Assembly (NCBI GenBank): GCA_040954595.2
Contig: JBECUI020000024.1
Span: 248,001-312,000, forward strand
Direction: 5' to 3'
Origin: Balanoglossus misakiensis
Lineage: Eukaryota; Hemichordata
Length of the DNA: 64,000 bases
In this document: positions 24,511 through 33,717 of the stretch, in pieces
Layout of the letters: each line of letters opens with the position of its first letter
Numbering within the stretch: the first letter of the stretch is position 1
Notes under the pieces: generated by a model
Told to the model about the DNA's origin: nothing
The model's input: the letters and a program-made list of their open reading frames with translations, nothing else
The model's database searches: none
Program-made: the position numbers and the translations under genes

Positions 24511-24548
24511 TTTAAATTACGAATTCCAGATATGCTATTACTAATTAA
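24511..24548 (-). other. Remnant 3' flank of BEL/Pao 1
   Basis: An AT-rich 38-base stretch between the integrase stop codon and the satellite. It does not match the 5' LTR region at 37447-38132, so the 3' LTR is absent here. Confidence 0.7.
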
Positions 24549-26186
24549 TTATGGTGTAATACGTGTACTACTTTCCTCAAGCAAGCACAGTTTGCGAACA
24601 TCTCTACGCAATCTTCCTGTTTCAGTCTTCACTAGGACCTGGCGCACATTGCCGTACTGATCTGGGTAAGTTTGCTGAACTAGTCCTTTTGACCACTGTC
24701 CTCTTGGGATATTTTCCTCTACCACGATAACCAAATCTCCAACAGTCAGATTTCTCTTGGGCTTCAACCACTTCTGTCTCTGCTGAAGGGAAGGCAGGTA
24801 TTCGTGTAGCCATCGTTTCCAAAACGAGTTCGCTATGAGATTAGCTTGGTTCCTTCTGTGATTAGCTGTACTGGTCGTGACAGTGTCTGCAGGATATGTG
24901 CATGGATTCGGCCTCAGTAGTAACAGGCTATTAGGCGTCAGTGCTTCAAGGTCATTCGGGTCATCTGATTGACGGGTGAAAGGTCGATCATTGATAATCT
25001 TCTCCACCTCCGCCAAGACAGTAAGTAAAGTTTCGTCGTCAATTAGTTGGTTTCCAACGAGTGCTCGTAGGATTTTCCGCACTGAACGTATCATCCTTTC
25101 CCAAACTCCTCCAGTATGACTGGCTGCGGGTGCATTGAAATACCATTGGATATCCCTCTTGCGTAGACTATCAGTTATCTTCTCTTGATTCCAACTCGCT
25201 AGAGCTTCTTTGATTTCAGTTTCCGCTCCCCGGAAATTTGTTCCGTTGTCACTGTATACCGTTTTTGGTGGACCACGTCTGCTGACAAATCTCCATACTG
25301 CCTGAATAAATGAATCTGTGGATAAACTGTGGGTGACTTCAATATGCACAGCTCGTATGGCGAGACAGGTGAATATACATCCGTATCGTTTGGACGTTCC
25401 TCTTCTCCACTTGACTTTCAGAGGACCAAAGAAGTCGATTCCCACTGCAGCAAATGCACTCTCACCTGGAGTAACTCTTGGGGTTGGAAGTGGCACCATT
25501 ATTTGCGTTCCAGGTCTTGCATTCCATCCCCTGCACACTACACATTTCCGCAGAATTCTTCTGACAGTAGCTTGGCCTCTCAAAATCCAATATTCTTTTC
25601 GGATTCTGGATAACACATGGGTGGTTCCTACGTGACCTTCCTGCTCATGGAAAAACTGAACAATTAATTCGGTCACTTGATGATTATGGGGTAGAATAAT
25701 AGGAGGTTTTGTGGTTTCATCTATGAGGGAGTTGTTTAGTATTCCACCAACGTGTATAATGCCATCTTTGTAGATTGGACTGAGTCTGCAAAGTGGACTG
25801 GTATATCCTTCAGAATCTGGTTTTCTGCTTGGATTCTTCAACTGTGTTGATATTTCCTTAGGAAACGCTTTCCGTTGAACGACTCTAATGACTTCTAAGG
25901 TAGCATCGGACACTTCTGACACCGTTAGAGCACCAACCGGAACTTTACCATTTCCGCCATTCTCAATGCGAGCTCGGAGATACTTCTTGTATCGTAAAAT
26001 CCAAGCGACAGATTTGCAAAGTTTGTACCATGACGAAAATCTGTGAATTAACGAATGGATGATATCAGTGTCATCTGTCTGGTTGCTGTTTACCACTGCG
26101 CATACCTTTGCCATTTTCAATTCGTTGTCCTCATCCGATATTCTTGGTAAGTCGGTAGGTTGGGTTGGCCAGTTTCCTTCAGATTT
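24549..26186 (-). pseudogene. BEL/Pao 1 integrase segment of pol
   Basis: This open segment is in frame with the upstream RNase H but separated from it by TGA at 26187-26189. Near the start is an HHCC finger with the terminal pair CVVC. The catalytic core follows, with aspartates in GIDFFGP and YSDNGTNF and glutamate in GGVWERM. The conserved C-terminal BEL/Pao module (WKRWLHEYLPSL, then VGDLVIV) ends the protein near its natural length with TAG or TAA-type termination. Integrase would join element cDNA to the chromosome. All visible catalytic residues are present, so only the upstream stop and the lost LTR mark it as defective. In related elements it is part of one Gag-Pol polyprotein. Confidence 0.9.
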
Positions 26187-27129
26187 TCAGAGAAATTCTG
26201 GACCTTCGAACCACAGTTTGGACTTCGCTTTGGCGGCATTCAAGGTAATACCTCGGGAGGCACAATCAGCTGGATTGAGTTGTGAAGGAACATGATGCCA
26301 TTGTGACGGTAGTGTTGCATCGTGTATTAGTTGTAGGCGGTTGGCTACAAAGGTCTTGAAGCGTCTTGTTGAGCTGCAGATATATTGTATAACAATGGTA
26401 GAGTCTGTCCAGAATCGCTCTCGATGGATAGGAAATTGAAGTTCTTGTTTTATCTGTTTGCTGACTTTAACGGCCACTGTTGCTGCTGTCAATTCCAATC
26501 TTGGTACTGTAATGGTCTTCAGTGGAGCAACTCTAGATTTGCCAGTCACGAGGCTGCAGTGAAAGTTACCACCTTTGTCAATAAACCGTAGGTAGGAAAC
26601 AACCCCATATCCTTCCGTTGAAGCATCGCAGAAATGATGAATTTCTATAGATTGTGGCTGGCCAAAACCTGGAGGTGTGTAACACCGTGGAATTACCATG
26701 GCTTTTAACATCGGTAACTTCTGTAACCATTCACGCCAAACAACTAGATATTTCACTGGTATGGCTTCATCCCATCCACATCCTTCTTTGCATAATTCTT
26801 GTAATATGCGCTTAGCCGGCAATACAAATGGTGCAACAAATCCTAGTGGGTCGTACACAGATGCTACAACTGAGAGAATCCCTCTTCGAGTTTCACTTTT
26901 ACTTTCCTTGCCAACTCTGAAGCTCATAGTATCTTCTTGAATGTCCCATTGTACACCAAGAGCTCTGTCAACTGGTAAGTCTTCCAGGTCTAAATTCATC
27001 ACAGATGGCGCCCTTTCTTCTGACGGGATGGAGGACAATACTTCTGTGCAATTAGAAATCCATTTGGTCAGATGAAATCCACCATTAGACAAAAGAGCTG
27101 AAACTTCAGTGATGAGTCTCTTGGCTGTG
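26187..27129 (-). pseudogene. BEL/Pao 1 RT C-terminus and RNase H
   Basis: Coding resumes immediately after the nested element, within the target duplication, and continues the RT frame. It holds the RT thumb/connection with VYDPLGFVAPF, then RNase H with the acidic residue of HHFCDASTEGYG, a second acidic site in PRLELTAA and a third in WTDSTIVIQYI. The conserved NPADCASRG marks its end. A TGA follows GPEFL at 26187-26189, where related proteins continue into the integrase linker. RNase H would degrade the RNA strand during cDNA synthesis. Confidence 0.9.
27125..27129. repeat. Target-site duplication CTGTG, left copy
   Basis: CTGTG lies directly before the left LTR of BEL/Pao 2 and again directly after the right LTR (33713-33717). 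Removing the element and one copy restores an uninterrupted RT frame in BEL/Pao 1, so the boundaries are exact to within one ambiguous T. Confidence 0.92.
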
Positions 27130-27482
27130 TATCGTAAAGTTTGGGAAAAGGAAATATCTTTGTTGATTTTACATGTTGTTTTCTCGTATTTGTAGTGCTT
27201 GAGCTTGATGCAAAAACCGGATTTGGTTGAGTTTTAATTTATGCATTACCGGTGAAACTGACGTCAAATGTAGCAAAATCCTACGGTTTGAGCCAATCAG
27301 TGCTCATGGGTTTCCCGCGTCCGATGGACTATTTTGGGAGCTGACATTCTGGAATTTTCGAGTTCAGTGTTGTTTTGAAAACTCTGCGAGTCGCACGCAT
27401 CGCAGTACTGTTCTGTACCAGTTCGTGCTTTCACGGAAGTCCGATATAAAGAGCTTTGCTCAATAAATTCACCCCCACAATA
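27130..27482 (+). repeat. BEL/Pao 2 left LTR
   Basis: 353 bp, beginning TATCGTAAAG and ending CCCCACAATA. The termini are TAT/ATA rather than TG/CA, a boundary fixed by the CTGTG target duplication. It contains TATAAA at 27445-27450 and AATAAA at 27462-27467, so the promoter and the polyadenylation signal sit close together near the right end. Which of these elements works is not decidable from sequence. Confidence 0.93.
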
Positions 27483-27485
27483 TTT

Positions 27486-27501
27486 TGGTGCCGAGACCAG
27501 G
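27486..27501 (+). other. Probable primer binding site of BEL/Pao 2
   Basis: TGGTGCCGAGACCAGG begins three bases after the left LTR, the place and the TGG start expected for a tRNA primer binding site. The tRNA itself is not identified. Confidence 0.7.
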
Positions 27502-27513
27502 ATATCGGATTCC

Positions 27514-30500
27514 GTGATGTCTATCAACGCCGAGCAACCAGCGGTTCAAAACCCTCTTCCCGATCTCAAGAAACGAAGAACAGTGTGCCGATCGCAACTT
27601 ACGAAGGCTTTCAACAAAGCAGAAGGAGAAATCGCGCAATACAACGATTCAAACGATGAGGCCGACAAGTCACAAGTCTACGCTACAATCAAAGCAACCT
27701 ACGCTCTCGTCCTGACGAGATATTCGCGACTCGCAGCCATCGACGAACAGATTTTCAACAACACTCCAGATCCCGAAACCGATAGAGATGTCGAAGAAAC
27801 TGGCGACTACGAAGTTACAATTTCAGAGAGAAAAGAACTCATCGGACAGTTTATCGAAACTCATCAACATGATTTCACTACAATTCGAAACGCAGCTGTT
27901 TCTACGGCCGAATCTACGCGGCCAGTCGTCGCCCAACGAAAAACGGTTCAACTACCCAAACTCGAGCTCCAAACTTTCGCAGGGAACACACTGAAATGGG
28001 TAAGCTTCATGGATACTTTCAACGCATCTGTTCATCAGGACAGTTCACTTTCTAACGTTCAAAAGTTCACGTACCTACGAAGTCTCGTAACGGACGAGGC
28101 AGCACGCTCCATTGAAGGACTCGAACTTACCGAGGCAAATTATGCCAACGCCATAGCAATTTTGAAGGAAAGATACGGTCAAACGCAAACGATCATCAGC
28201 GCTCACATGAAAGCTCTGTGGGAACTGCCCACCCCGACTGCTGATGTAACAAGTCTACGTCAATTCTACGATACACTCGAATCCCACGTACGCGGTCTAG
28301 ACGCTCTGGGAGAGAAAGAAACTTCATATGGGAAACTACTGATACCCATGATACTGGAAAAACTACCCACAGAGGTACAGCAAATACTGGCTCGTTCTCG
28401 CGGAGAAGTTCCCTGGGACTTGCCCGATCTCCGCAAAGCCGTCCTATGTGAAATAAGGGCCAGATCTGTAGGCAACGACAGTGATGTCCATCGCCACCCG
28501 GCAACCATCGCCACCTTTCATTCCAATTCTACGACTCGAGGGCAGAGATTTTCTCGGTCACCAAATCAGCAACGTCCCTGCGTCTACTGCAAAGGAACTC
28601 ATTCACCAAACGATTGCACAGTTGTATCTGATGCTAAGTCACGTATGGAGATTGTACGCCGAGACAAACTTTGCTATAACTGTCTGGGAAAACATGTAGT
28701 CGGAAAATGCATTTCCAAATACTCGTGCAGACACTGTCAACGCAAACATCATACTTCGCTACATCAAACTGACTTTGTTCGCAACAATAGAGCCGGAAAC
28801 CAAACCGAGTCCCGCAGTGAAAATGGCCGTCAAACTGAACGAAACAAGGGACACAAAGTGAACAATTCCGCAAATGACAGGGAACGACGATCATCAACGT
28901 CAGAAAATACACAGGTACACTTCTCATCCGGGAGTAGTGCACTGACCGGTCCGGTACTATTGAAAACTGCTAAAATCCCAGTCTCCGCAAACAACGGAAC
29001 TGTCATCAACGCCACAGTACTTTTCGATGAAGGGGCGAACCGTACATTCGTAACAGAAAGTTTCGCCGATCGCGTTCGCGCCAATATTTCACGCTCAGAA
29101 TCGCTCAATCTCGCCGCCTTCGGAAATAAACACACACGCATGCGTTCCATGAAGAAAGGGACTTTCGACCTCCACACCATAGCTGGTAACAAATTACCAA
29201 TTGACGCGCTCCTGATTCCCGAAATTTCCACGGGCCTCAAAAATCATGTTGATCCGTATCTGCTGACATTACCGTACTTGCAGGGCCTCCGTTTGGCCCA
29301 CCCTGTCTCGAACGACGGGTGCTACGATATTGATATTCTCATAGGCGCGGATTATTACTGGAGTTTCGTAGGAAACGAAATTATCCGCGGTCAAGGTCCT
29401 ACCGCCGTTAGTTCGCCATTCGGCTACTTACTCTCCGGCCCAAAACTGACAGGGAAATCTACTGCCGCCGCAAACGTATTTCATGTCATTACGGACACTT
29501 TGAATGACAACGCGATAACTTCATATTGGGACTTAGAGTCCATCGGCATAAAAGACAACGTATCGCGAACCGACACCGAGCTCACCAAAGAAGCCGAATT
29601 CGAAGCATATAGAGATACGCATCTTCGTCGCGAGGACAATCACTTCGTCGCCAAGTTACCATGGAAACCGGACCATGATCCGCTACCTACTAACTTTCGT
29701 GTTGCTAGTAATAGAACACGCGCAATGATACGCAGACTTCCTTCGGACATTCTAACTATATACGATAAAGTCATCGCCGAGCAAGAAAAACAGGGTTTCA
29801 TTGAACGCGTCGAAAACGACAACCCTGAACGTGGTCACTACCTGCCGCATAGACACGTCAAAAAGGACTCCGCGACCACACCCATCCGTATCGTCTACGA
29901 TTGTAGTTGCAAAGGCGACAACACGTCTCCAAGCCTGAACGATTGTTTGTTAACAGGACCGCCGTTATTGAACGATTTAACGTCCATTCTACTGCGCTTC
30001 AGAGCAAATCCGATCGCAATCGCTAGCGATATCGAGAAGGCATTCCTTCAAATACGACTTGAACCACACGACAGAAAGTTCACAAAGTTCTTGTGGCTTT
30101 CAAACGCGAGTGACTTGGAAAGTGAATTCGTCACATTTCAGTTCAAATCGGTTTTATTCGGAGCGGTTTGTAGCCCATTCATACTCAACGCCGTTGTAAA
30201 GACGCAGCTAGAAGCTAATCCGGAAATTCCCGCCGCCTCGGACTTGAAACGAGATATTTACGTTGATGATGTAATCAGTGGATGCGCTTCTGAAACTGAA
30301 GCCAAAACATACTACGCGGAATCCAACAAACTCATGGATTCTTGTGGTTTCAACTTGCGTTCGTGGTCATCGAACAATGACTCTGTGCGTACACTTGCTG
30401 AGAATGACAACAAACTAAATCCGTCACCGCGTGTAAATACTCTCGGAATGCAATGGAACACAGAAAATGATACGCTTACGTACAAAGATATCGCTGATAA

Positions 30501-31341
30501 ATCCCCAAACGTGCTACCCACTAAACGCGACGTGGTCAGTCACACCGCGTCACTGTATGACCCGCTGGGTCTACTTTCACCCGTGCATGTCAAAGCAAAA
30601 CTACTCATCCAAGAAATATGGAAAGCCGATGTACATTGGGATGAGCCCCTCGAGGAAACCATATCAAACGCATGGTGTACAATCGCTGATAATTTGAATC
30701 AAAGCGCCAATACTACATTGAACCGGCAATATTTTCCTGAGACTGCCAAGCCAGTCAATACCGACTGCGAACTACACGTTTTCGCTGACGCTTCAATGAA
30801 AGCTTACGGTGCTGTTGTTTACCTAAAGAAAGATAACGAAACCGCACTTGTCATGGCTAAAAACCGCGTGGCTCCAATCAACAACAAGACACTGACTTTG
30901 CCCAGATTGGAGCTGATGGCCGCTGTTATCGCCACTCGACTGAGTAAATTCGTGTGCGACGCGCTGTCTTCAAAATACAACTTCACAAAACGCGTTCTTT
31001 GGTCAGATTCGCAGATCGTACTACATTGGATAAATAGCGATAAAAAGCTGCCTATCTTCACAGCAAACAGAGTGAAGGAAATAAAAGATTTCCCACACGA
31101 CTACAAATACTGTCCAACCGCCTACAATCCCGCTGATCTTCTTACACGCGGAATTTCTGCTGAAGAGCTGAATAAGTCTGAACTCTGGTGGAAAGGACCA
31201 GAGTGGTTGCCAACGAAAGATAGTTGGCCTATCTGCCATCTGTTTGACTCCCCATTGTTCGAGGAACAAACTGATACAATCGCGAACTTTGGTGAGGTCA
31301 CGACTGAGGAAAACGATACTTCAGTCCACCACCATAGCTAG
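27514..31341 (+). CDS. BEL/Pao 2 Gag-protease-RT-RNase H polyprotein
   Basis: 1275 residues from an ATG 31 bases after the LTR. A Pao-type gag domain starts near residue 147 (LPKLELQTFAGN) and runs to about 295. Three zinc-knuckle-like motifs follow at about 356-417 (CVYCKGTH, CYNCLGKH, CRHCQRKHH). The aspartic protease is centred on FDEGANRTF at residue 505; DEG replaces the usual DSG or DTG, a variant that may be normal in this superfamily. The RT spans roughly 730-960 with YVDD at 916-919 (30259-30270). RNase H lies at about 1085-1230 with FADAS (D at 1092), LPRLELMAA and WSDSQIV. The protein would form the capsid, process itself and copy the RNA. The frame stops at TAG 31339-31341, before integrase, which continues in the +1 frame. 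Confidence 0.95.
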   Translation: MMSINAEQPAVQNPLPDLKKRRTVCRSQLTKAFNKAEGEIAQYNDSNDEADKSQVYATIKATYALVLTRYSRLAAIDEQIFNNTPDPETDRDVEETGDYEVTISERKELIGQFIETHQHDFTTIRNAAVSTAESTRPVVAQRKTVQLPKLELQTFAGNTLKWVSFMDTFNASVHQDSSLSNVQKFTYLRSLVTDEAARSIEGLELTEANYANAIAILKERYGQTQTIISAHMKALWELPTPTADVTSLRQFYDTLESHVRGLDALGEKETSYGKLLIPMILEKLPTEVQQILARSRGEVPWDLPDLRKAVLCEIRARSVGNDSDVHRHPATIATFHSNSTTRGQRFSRSPNQQRPCVYCKGTHSPNDCTVVSDAKSRMEIVRRDKLCYNCLGKHVVGKCISKYSCRHCQRKHHTSLHQTDFVRNNRAGNQTESRSENGRQTERNKGHKVNNSANDRERRSSTSENTQVHFSSGSSALTGPVLLKTAKIPVSANNGTVINATVLFDEGANRTFVTESFADRVRANISRSESLNLAAFGNKHTRMRSMKKGTFDLHTIAGNKLPIDALLIPEISTGLKNHVDPYLLTLPYLQGLRLAHPVSNDGCYDIDILIGADYYWSFVGNEIIRGQGPTAVSSPFGYLLSGPKLTGKSTAAANVFHVITDTLNDNAITSYWDLESIGIKDNVSRTDTELTKEAEFEAYRDTHLRREDNHFVAKLPWKPDHDPLPTNFRVASNRTRAMIRRLPSDILTIYDKVIAEQEKQGFIERVENDNPERGHYLPHRHVKKDSATTPIRIVYDCSCKGDNTSPSLNDCLLTGPPLLNDLTSILLRFRANPIAIASDIEKAFLQIRLEPHDRKFTKFLWLSNASDLESEFVTFQFKSVLFGAVCSPFILNAVVKTQLEANPEIPAASDLKRDIYVDDVISGCASETEAKTYYAESNKLMDSCGFNLRSWSSNNDSVRTLAENDNKLNPSPRVNTLGMQWNTENDTLTYKDIADKSPNVLPTKRDVVSHTASLYDPLGLLSPVHVKAKLLIQEIWKADVHWDEPLEETISNAWCTIADNLNQSANTTLNRQYFPETAKPVNTDCELHVFADASMKAYGAVVYLKKDNETALVMAKNRVAPINNKTLTLPRLELMAAVIATRLSKFVCDALSSKYNFTKRVLWSDSQIVLHWINSDKKLPIFTANRVKEIKDFPHDYKYCPTAYNPADLLTRGISAEELNKSELWWKGPEWLPTKDSWPICHLFDSPLFEEQTDTIANFGEVTTEENDTSVHHHS
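31244..31341 (+). other. Frame overlap between RNase H and integrase
   Basis: Both the upstream frame and the +1 frame are open across this stretch. The upstream frame ends CAT AGC TAG T, and the downstream frame continues with AGT CTA CCC. The acidic linker appears to follow the upstream frame almost to the stop, which places the shift late in the overlap. Confidence 0.75.
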
Positions 31342-33172
31342 TCTACCCTCCGAAGGGGTACGTTCTGTATTGCCTGCTGTCAACGATGACTACGCCGTTC
31401 ATCGCGACCTGCCGCACAATGAACCGTACACACGCGAGTCTCCACAAATATATTCGCCGTCAGAAATTGTCGCACCGAGCGAGATTCCCGTTGGAATTCA
31501 ACATGCTATTGACGCATCGAACTACAGTTCTCTAAACAAACTCCTTCGAGTTACTGCATATGTTCGCCGCTTTGTGTCTATACTGAAACACAGAAGCGAT
31601 GTACCGCGCGGACAGATCACAGCTGACGAGATCAATGAATCAGAAATCATATGGATCAAAGAAATCCAGAGCGACACATACCGCGATACCATAAATTCGC
31701 TACGTGGTCAAAACAAGAAATACGGTCCGTTAGTAAGACAGCTGAAACTTTTCATCGATGATGACGAAATTCTACGCTGCGGGGGACGCATACATAACGC
31801 ACCGGTAAATTTCGCCACCAAGTTCCCCATCCTACTGCCCAATGGTCATCATTTTACCGATCTGATTATTCGACATGATCATATCCGTCTCAAACACGGT
31901 GGAACTCAATCCGTCATCACGTCACTACGACAACGCTACTGGATACCGCGGATTCGACGCGCAGTGAAGTCTATCGCGCGCAAATGTGTAATTTGTCGAC
32001 GGGTTGATGGCAAACCGTATCAAAAGCCATTAACTGCACCATTACCGGACTATCGTGTAAACATGGTGCCACCGTTCACGGTAACGGGAGTTGATTTCAC
32101 AGGAGCCTTATTCGTCAAAACAACAGACAGGAAAGAAATGAAATGTTACGTGTGCTTGTTTACATGCGCAGTAACACGTGCAGTCCATCTTGAACTTGTG
32201 CCAGACCTGAGCACTCACTCCTTTATGATGGCATTTCGACGTTTCGCAGCACGGCGATCTCTACCTACGAAAATGTTATCGGACAATGCTTCAACATATC
32301 TTTCTGCTGCTGACGAACTCCGTGATTTATTCGAGTCAGCTGAAGTCAAGAAAGAACTTTCTGAACATCGCGTCACTTGGACCTTCATACCAAAACGCGC
32401 ACCCTGGTATGGTGGGTTTTGGGAACGTTTAATTGGCCTGACGAAGACCGCGATCAAAAAAGTACTAGGTCGCTCGTTTATCACGTTCGAAGAACTACGC
32501 ACACTTCTCGCGGAAATTGAAGCGACACTCAATGATCGACCTTTGACCTATGTGTCTACAACTGAGGATGACCCGATTGCCTTGACTCCGTCACATCTAC
32601 TGAACGGTCGACCATTAACGCCTCTACCGAACTTACCTGTGGACCTTGATGAATACAATGATCCATCATATGGAAACCACAACACACTCAATGAGCGACA
32701 CCGTCATTTGTGTCATCTTCTGTCTGACTTTTGGAAGAGATGGTCTACCGAATACCTCACCGCCCTCAGAGAGCGACATCAACTGACTGCCACTGGTACA
32801 AAAACCAATTCTATTCAGGTTGGTGACATAGTACTTGTACACAGTGATGTGGACAAACGAATGAAATGGAGAATGGCCAAAGTTCTCAAACTTTATTACG
32901 GGAACGATGGTCTGGTAAGATCTGCAGAAATCAAGACATCATCGGGTAAAACCAATCGACCAATCCAGAAACTTTACCCGCTGGAGGTGCAGTCACCCAA
33001 CTGTGAGGAAACTACGGACGATCGTCCTGAACACGACGTTCCTGCGTTCACTCAAGGAGGAGTGGATCGCGAAGACACAACGCAACCAGACGACCATCGA
33101 AGTGTTCGTCCAAAACGGAAAACAGCCATCGCTGCCCGACAACTGATCCAGAGTTGTATCAAGGACTTATGA
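31244..33172 (+). CDS. BEL/Pao 2 integrase, in the +1 frame relative to upstream pol
   Basis: 642 codons counted from the first ATG of this frame, but that ATG lies in the overlap and is probably not the true start. The real coding begins where translation would leave the upstream frame, near 31320-31341. An H2C2 finger covers about residues 202-251 (HHFTDLI ... CVIC). The catalytic triad is D284 (GVDFTGAL), D347 (LSDNAS) and E394 (GGFWERL). LSDNAS replaces the more usual SDNGT. The C-terminal BEL/Pao module contains DFWKRWSTEYL and VGDIVLV. The end (RPKRKTAIAAR) is typical for the family. It would insert element cDNA into the chromosome. Either a single-base indel or +1 recoding separates it from the upstream frame. 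Confidence 0.9.
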   Translation: MTPHCSRNKLIQSRTLVRSRLRKTILQSTTIASLPSEGVRSVLPAVNDDYAVHRDLPHNEPYTRESPQIYSPSEIVAPSEIPVGIQHAIDASNYSSLNKLLRVTAYVRRFVSILKHRSDVPRGQITADEINESEIIWIKEIQSDTYRDTINSLRGQNKKYGPLVRQLKLFIDDDEILRCGGRIHNAPVNFATKFPILLPNGHHFTDLIIRHDHIRLKHGGTQSVITSLRQRYWIPRIRRAVKSIARKCVICRRVDGKPYQKPLTAPLPDYRVNMVPPFTVTGVDFTGALFVKTTDRKEMKCYVCLFTCAVTRAVHLELVPDLSTHSFMMAFRRFAARRSLPTKMLSDNASTYLSAADELRDLFESAEVKKELSEHRVTWTFIPKRAPWYGGFWERLIGLTKTAIKKVLGRSFITFEELRTLLAEIEATLNDRPLTYVSTTEDDPIALTPSHLLNGRPLTPLPNLPVDLDEYNDPSYGNHNTLNERHRHLCHLLSDFWKRWSTEYLTALRERHQLTATGTKTNSIQVGDIVLVHSDVDKRMKWRMAKVLKLYYGNDGLVRSAEIKTSSGKTNRPIQKLYPLEVQSPNCEETTDDRPEHDVPAFTQGGVDREDTTQPDDHRSVRPKRKTAIAARQLIQSCIKDL

Positions 33173-33359
33173 ACAATCTGGACGATTCTATGACATTGAA
33201 CATTAGTGTCAGAACTTTTCGCACATTTTTTGCTGTGTTTGTTTCAGTGTTAGATTTCGACAACTTTTCCCATCGATATTCATTCGACGATTTCGTACAT
33301 TGACTCTTGCCTGTTAAAATGACTTTCAGTCGGATTTTCACTTTGGGCCCGCCGGAGAA
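33173..33359 (+). other. BEL/Pao 2 3' untranslated region
   Basis: Non-coding sequence between the integrase stop and the right LTR. It ends GCCGGAGAA, whose short GGAGAA run (33354-33359) is the only candidate polypurine tract at the expected place. Confidence 0.65.
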
Positions 33360-33712
33360 TATCGTAAAGTTTGGGAAAAGGAAATATCTTTGTTGATTTT
33401 ACATGTTGTTTTCTCGTATTTGTAGTGCTTGAGCTTGATGCAAAAACCGGATTTGGTTGAGTTTTAATTTATGCATTACCGGTGAAACTGACGTCAAATG
33501 TAGCAAAATCCTACGGTTTGAGCCAATCAGTGCTCATGGGTTTCCCGCGTCCGATGGACTATTTTGGGAGCTGACATTCTGGAATTTTCGAGTTCAGTGT
33601 TGTTTTGAAAACTCTGCGAGTCGCACGCATCGCAGTACTGTTCTGTACCAGTTCGTGCTTTCACGGAAGTCCGATATAAAGAGCTTTGCTCAATAAATTC
33701 ACCCCCACAATA
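33360..33712 (+). repeat. BEL/Pao 2 right LTR
   Basis: 353 bp with the same sequence as the left LTR throughout, by visual comparison. AATAAA at 33692-33697 lies 15 bases before the end and is the likely polyadenylation signal. Confidence 0.93.
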
Positions 33713-33717
33713 CTGTG
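33713..33717. repeat. Target-site duplication CTGTG, right copy
   Basis: Matches 27125-27129. On the minus strand it falls in the codons after SVLAVDT of BEL/Pao 1 RT. Confidence 0.92.

Larger units (their letters stand above)
27130..33712 (+). mobile_element. BEL/Pao LTR retrotransposon 2 (young, nearly intact)
   Basis: A 6583-bp element with two 353-bp LTRs (27130-27482 and 33360-33712) and 5-bp target duplications. It has a primer binding site directly after the left LTR, one long gag-protease-RT-RNase H frame (27514-31341) and an integrase frame (31244-33172) displaced by +1. I find no difference between the LTRs when reading them side by side, which implies very recent insertion. It differs from BEL/Pao 1 in LTR length, gag sequence and protease motif, so it belongs to another family. 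It lies in the opposite orientation to its host element. Confidence 0.95.

Noticed and set aside
25318-26940. Plus-strand frames opposite BEL/Pao 1 pol
   Set aside because: They are antisense shadows of the integrase and RNase H frames, with no domain content.
28196-32532. Minus-strand frames opposite BEL/Pao 2
   Set aside because: Antisense shadows of the gag-pol and integrase frames.
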